Shown one piece after another: positions 5,435-8,195 of a DNA stretch of 8,195 nt. The stretch comes from Deltaproteobacteria bacterium (lineage in GTDB: Bacteria; Myxococcota_A; UBA9160; PR03), in contig JAGSPS010000130.1 in NCBI GenBank assembly GCA_018262315.1, forward strand, positions 1 to 8,195, written 5' to 3'. The notes beneath the pieces were generated by a model. The model was not told the DNA's origin. It saw nothing but the letters and a program-made list of their open reading frames with translations, and did not search any database. Position numbers and translations under genes: made by a program. Position 1 is the first letter of the stretch, and each line of letters opens with the position of its first letter.

Positions 5435-5911
5435 ATGAGCGACAAGCAAAAGAAGCGCGACAAGGAATCGAGAGAAGTGTCGCCCTGGCGCGAGCCGTTT
5501 GGCGAGCTGGGTCTGTTTCGTCAGAACCCACTTTCCCGGCTCTTCGGCGATCTCTGGGACGAGCGCCGTCTCGCTGGCCTGCGCTGGAGCCCTGCGGTCG
5601 ACGTCGGGGAGAGCGACGGCTCCTACTCGATCACCGTGGAACTCCCGGGTGCGAAGCGCGAGGACGTCTCCGTCGAGGTGCACGGCGACGTGATCGAAGT
5701 GCGCGGCGAGAAGCGTTCGGAGCGTGAGGAGAAGGACGAGCGGCGTCACATGATCGAGCGCAGCTACGGCTCGTTCTCGCGCAGCTTCTCGATGCCGGCG
5801 AACGCCGACGCGGGGCGCATCGCGGCGAGCTTCAAGGAGGGCGTGCTGACGATCGACATCCCGAAGGCGCAGGAGTCGAAGCCGAAACAGGTGGACATCA
5901 AGGGGGCCTGA
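5435..5911 (+). CDS. hsp20: Small heat-shock protein, Hsp20/alpha-crystallin family
   Basis: This 158-residue protein is an ATP-independent holdase chaperone: it forms oligomers in the cytoplasm that bind unfolding proteins until ATP-driven chaperones refold them. The ATG at 5435 is chosen over upstream in-frame ones because AGGAGG at 5420-5425 lies nine bases before it. The N-terminus is short and lysine-rich (MSDKQKKRDK). The alpha-crystallin domain covers about residues 50-145, with PAVDV at 53-57, VELPG at 68-72, the RSYGSFSRSFSMP strand at 109-121 and the closing GVLTIDIPK at 135-143. The C-terminal VDI at 153-155 fits the I/V-x-I motif that docks into a neighbouring subunit. Domain pattern and length are those of bacterial class A Hsp20 proteins. 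The P-type ATPase gene begins 16 bases after its stop, so the two probably share a transcript. Confidence 0.95.
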   Translation: MSDKQKKRDKESREVSPWREPFGELGLFRQNPLSRLFGDLWDERRLAGLRWSPAVDVGESDGSYSITVELPGAKREDVSVEVHGDVIEVRGEKRSEREEKDERRHMIERSYGSFSRSFSMPANADAGRIAASFKEGVLTIDIPKAQESKPKQVDIKGA

Positions 5912-5927
5912 ACGCCAAGGTCGCCGC

Positions 5928-8195
5928 GTGCGGATCCAGCAGGCGTCTGCAGACGCTGCGCTCTCGATGTTGCGCAGCAGCCCCGGCGGCCTCTCAGCAG
6001 CCGAGGCTGAGCGCCGCATCGCCGAGTTCGGCCCAAATGACGTCGAGCGCGTCGCGCGCCGCTCGCCAGCGCTCGCGCTGCTCGGCGAGTTCACGCATTT
6101 CTTTGCGGTGATCCTCTGGGTGGCCGCGGGCCTCGCGTTCGCCGCCGCGATTGCGCAGCCCGGTAGTGGCATGGCGACGCTCGGGGCGGCGATCGTCGGC
6201 GTGATCGTCGTGAACGCGGTCTTCTCGTTCTGGCAGCAACATCGGGCGGAGCGTGCGCTCGAGGCGCTCGAACAACTGCTGCCCCCACGCGTGCTCGCGC
6301 TGCGCGAGGGCGAACCGACGGAACTCGACGCGCGTGGGCTCGTGCCCGGCGACTTGATCCTGCTCGACGCGGGCGCTCGGGTGCCGGCGGACTCCCGCGT
6401 GATCGAGGCGTTCGGCCTGCGCGCCGACAACGCGACGCTCACCGGCGAATCCGTCTCGATCGCGCTCGACGCACGCGCCTGCACGGCCGAGGAGCCGCTG
6501 CGTGCGCCGAACCTCGTGTTCGCCGGAACGCTGGTGATCGCCGGTCACGGCCGAGCCGTCGTGTTCGCGACGGCGGGTATGACCGAGTTCTCCCGCATCG
6601 CCGGTCTCGCGCAGCGGACGCGCGCCGGGCTCTCCCCGCTCCAGCGCGAGATCGTGCGCGTCACCCGCCTGGTCGCGATGCTCTCGACGGGACTCGGGGT
6701 GGCCTTCTTCGCGGTGGGACAGGCGATCGGCCTGCCATTCTGGAGCAATGTGCTCTTCGCGATCGGGATCATCGTGGCGAACGTTCCGGAGGGCCTGCTC
6801 CCGACCATCACCCTGGCGCTCGCGATGGCCGCCCAGCGCATGGCGCGCCGCAACGCTCTGGTGCGTCACTTGCCGTCGGTGGAAGCGCTCGGCGCCGCGA
6901 CGGTGATCTGCACCGACAAGACCGGGACGCTGACCCAGAATCGCATGGAGGTGTTCGCGCTCCATCTGCACGGCGTGTCGGTTCCCGTGCGCGGCGATGG
7001 GGACCTCTCCGCGCTCGCCCCGGCGCACCGCGCGTTCTTCGAGGCGTGCGCGCTGTGCGAGAACCTGAGCGAGCGCGGCCGGGGCACGGCGCACGAGTGG
7101 CTCGGCGACCCGACCGAAGTGGCGATCGTGGAGATGGCGCGGCGCGCCTGCCCGGCGCCGCCACAGGCCGATCGCATCGACGAGATACCGTTCGATTCGG
7201 ACCGCCGCCGGCTCTCGACGCTGCACCGGGTGCGCGGCGAACTGGTGCTGCACTGCAAGGGCGCCCTCGAGTCACTGCTCCCGCTCTGCGAAGCGGTGGA
7301 GGAGCCCAGTGGAATCGCCCCGCTCGACGACGCACGCCGCCGTGCACTCGTGCAAGCAGAGGCGGATCTCGGTGCGCAGGGCCTGCGCGTGCTCGCGGTC
7401 GCGTGGCGGCACGTGGATCCGGGCGAGCCGCGCGAAGCGCTCGAACGCGGGCTCGTGGTCGCCGGACTGATCGCGCTCGAGGATCCGCCGCGGCCCGAGG
7501 TGCCCGACGCCCTCGCGCGTTGCCGCATCGCCGGGATCCGCGTCGTGATGGTCACCGGCGACCATCCGCGCACCGCGCTCGCGATCGCCCGGCAGGTCGG
7601 CCTCGTCGAGAGCGACACACCGAAGATGATCCCCGGCGATGTGCTCCGCAAGATGTCCGATGCGCAGCTCCAACTCGTCCTCGACGAACGCGAGGTGCAC
7701 TTCGCCCGTCTCGACGCCGATCAGAAGATGCGCATCGTGGCCGCATTCCAGCGCAAGGGCGATGTCGTCGCCGTGACCGGCGACGGCGTCAACGACGCGC
7801 CGGCGCTCCGGCTCGCCGACATCGGGGTGGCGATGGGCATCTCCGGCACGGACGCCGCCCGCGCCGCGTCGGACCTGGTGCTCGCCGACGACAACTTCGC
7901 GACGATCGTGAATGCGGTCGAAGAGGGGCGCGCCGTCTTCGCGAATACGCGCAAGTTCCTGACCTACATCCTCACCTCGAACGTCCCCGAGATCGTCCCG
8001 TACCTGGCGTTCGTGTTGCTGCGGATTCCGCTGCCGCTGACGATCGTGCAGATCCTCGCGGTCGACCTGGGCACCGATCTGCTGCCCGCGCTCGCGCTCG
8101 GCGCGGAGCGCGGGGACCACGACGCGATGGCGCGACGGCCCCGAAGGCGAGACGAGCCGCTGCTCTCGCGTTCGCTGCTGCTGCGCGCGTATGGA
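5928..8195 (+). CDS. P-type cation-transporting ATPase, Na,K-ATPase-like (P2C) subgroup; 3' end beyond window
   Basis: The open frame gives 756 residues and runs off the right edge; relatives are about 880-900, so helices M7-M10 are missing. I start at GTG 5928, with AAGGT (5917-5921) six bases upstream and a normal cation-ATPase N-terminal domain following (GLSAAEAERRIAEFGPNDV). M1 and M2 are near residues 58-76 and 81-101. TGES of the actuator domain is at 172-175, PEGL in M4 at 287-290, the phosphorylated aspartate D330 in DKTGTLT, the nucleotide-binding lysine K444 in KGA, TGD at 543-545 and TGDGVNDAP at 617-625. The M4 stretch VANVPEGLL, M5 with LTSNVPE (E688) and M6 with VDLGTD (D713, D717) match Na,K-ATPase residues (E779, D804, D808) rather than the SERCA asparagine/threonine pattern. 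The pump therefore probably moves a monovalent cation across the inner membrane, though Ca2+ cannot be excluded. No beta subunit is seen. The gene follows hsp20 by 16 bases, suggesting joint stress expression. Confidence 0.93.
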   Translation, partial: MRIQQASADAALSMLRSSPGGLSAAEAERRIAEFGPNDVERVARRSPALALLGEFTHFFAVILWVAAGLAFAAAIAQPGSGMATLGAAIVGVIVVNAVFSFWQQHRAERALEALEQLLPPRVLALREGEPTELDARGLVPGDLILLDAGARVPADSRVIEAFGLRADNATLTGESVSIALDARACTAEEPLRAPNLVFAGTLVIAGHGRAVVFATAGMTEFSRIAGLAQRTRAGLSPLQREIVRVTRLVAMLSTGLGVAFFAVGQAIGLPFWSNVLFAIGIIVANVPEGLLPTITLALAMAAQRMARRNALVRHLPSVEALGAATVICTDKTGTLTQNRMEVFALHLHGVSVPVRGDGDLSALAPAHRAFFEACALCENLSERGRGTAHEWLGDPTEVAIVEMARRACPAPPQADRIDEIPFDSDRRRLSTLHRVRGELVLHCKGALESLLPLCEAVEEPSGIAPLDDARRRALVQAEADLGAQGLRVLAVAWRHVDPGEPREALERGLVVAGLIALEDPPRPEVPDALARCRIAGIRVVMVTGDHPRTALAIARQVGLVESDTPKMIPGDVLRKMSDAQLQLVLDEREVHFARLDADQKMRIVAAFQRKGDVVAVTGDGVNDAPALRLADIGVAMGISGTDAARAASDLVLADDNFATIVNAVEEGRAVFANTRKFLTYILTSNVPEIVPYLAFVLLRIPLPLTIVQILAVDLGTDLLPALALGAERGDHDAMARRPRRRDEPLLSRSLLLRAYG

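Noticed and set aside
5994..7253. 419-codon minus-strand open frame
   Set aside because: It lies antisense to the P-type ATPase, whose catalytic motifs are all intact on the plus strand.
1..8195. CRISPR array, tRNA, rRNA, insertion sequence or phage genes
   Set aside because: No regularly spaced repeats, cloverleaf sequences, rRNA segments, transposase or integrase motifs were seen on either strand.

Overview
The window is very GC-rich, and the genuine genes use codons ending almost always in G or C, so long antisense shadow frames are common. The mix of genes (a PEP-CTERM surface protein, paired wax ester/triacylglycerol synthases, a bacterial CarS-like enzyme, an Hsp20 and a Na,K-ATPase-like P-type pump) suggests a Gram-negative lineage of the Myxococcota/Desulfobacterota ('deltaproteobacterial') type, probably an environmental genome. 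This placement is inference from gene content; no rRNA or other phylogenetic marker is present.

Left part (1-1515). A minus-strand gene appears to begin at 61 and leave the window at once. A sigma70-like promoter faces right from about 237-263 and reads into the first ~35 codons of an NAD-dependent epimerase/dehydratase. That coding stretch breaks off and runs in frame into an exported FGE-sulfatase-fold protein (478-1515) with a PEP-CTERM sorting tail. It looks like a recombination scar in which an epimerase gene was cut off and a surface-protein gene joined to its promoter and start.

Middle part (1516-5325, minus strand). In transcription order there is a CarS-like (DUF46) membrane CDP-lipid synthase, then two paralogous wax ester synthase/diacylglycerol acyltransferases (WS/DGAT) only 10 bases apart. 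All three act on lipids, so this looks like a membrane/storage lipid unit. The leader before the first WS/DGAT carries a nested inverted repeat. The CarS-like gene has no convincing start in frame; one extra G just after an ATG would explain this. The two WS/DGAT genes share 39 identical bases exactly over the catalytic HHxxxDG segment.

Right part (5326-8195, plus strand). Diverging from the lipid unit are a class A small heat-shock protein (Hsp20) with a good ribosome binding site and, 16 bases later, a P-type cation ATPase. The pump's transmembrane residues match the Na,K-ATPase (P2C) subgroup better than SERCA-like pumps. Its last membrane helices lie beyond the right edge.

Taken together, WS/DGAT, Hsp20 and a P2-type ATPase recall the set that Mycobacterium tuberculosis induces in dormancy under DosR (tgs1, hspX, ctpF). 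I saw no DosR box, so common stress control here is a hypothesis. I see no CRISPR array, tRNA, rRNA, insertion sequence or replication origin.
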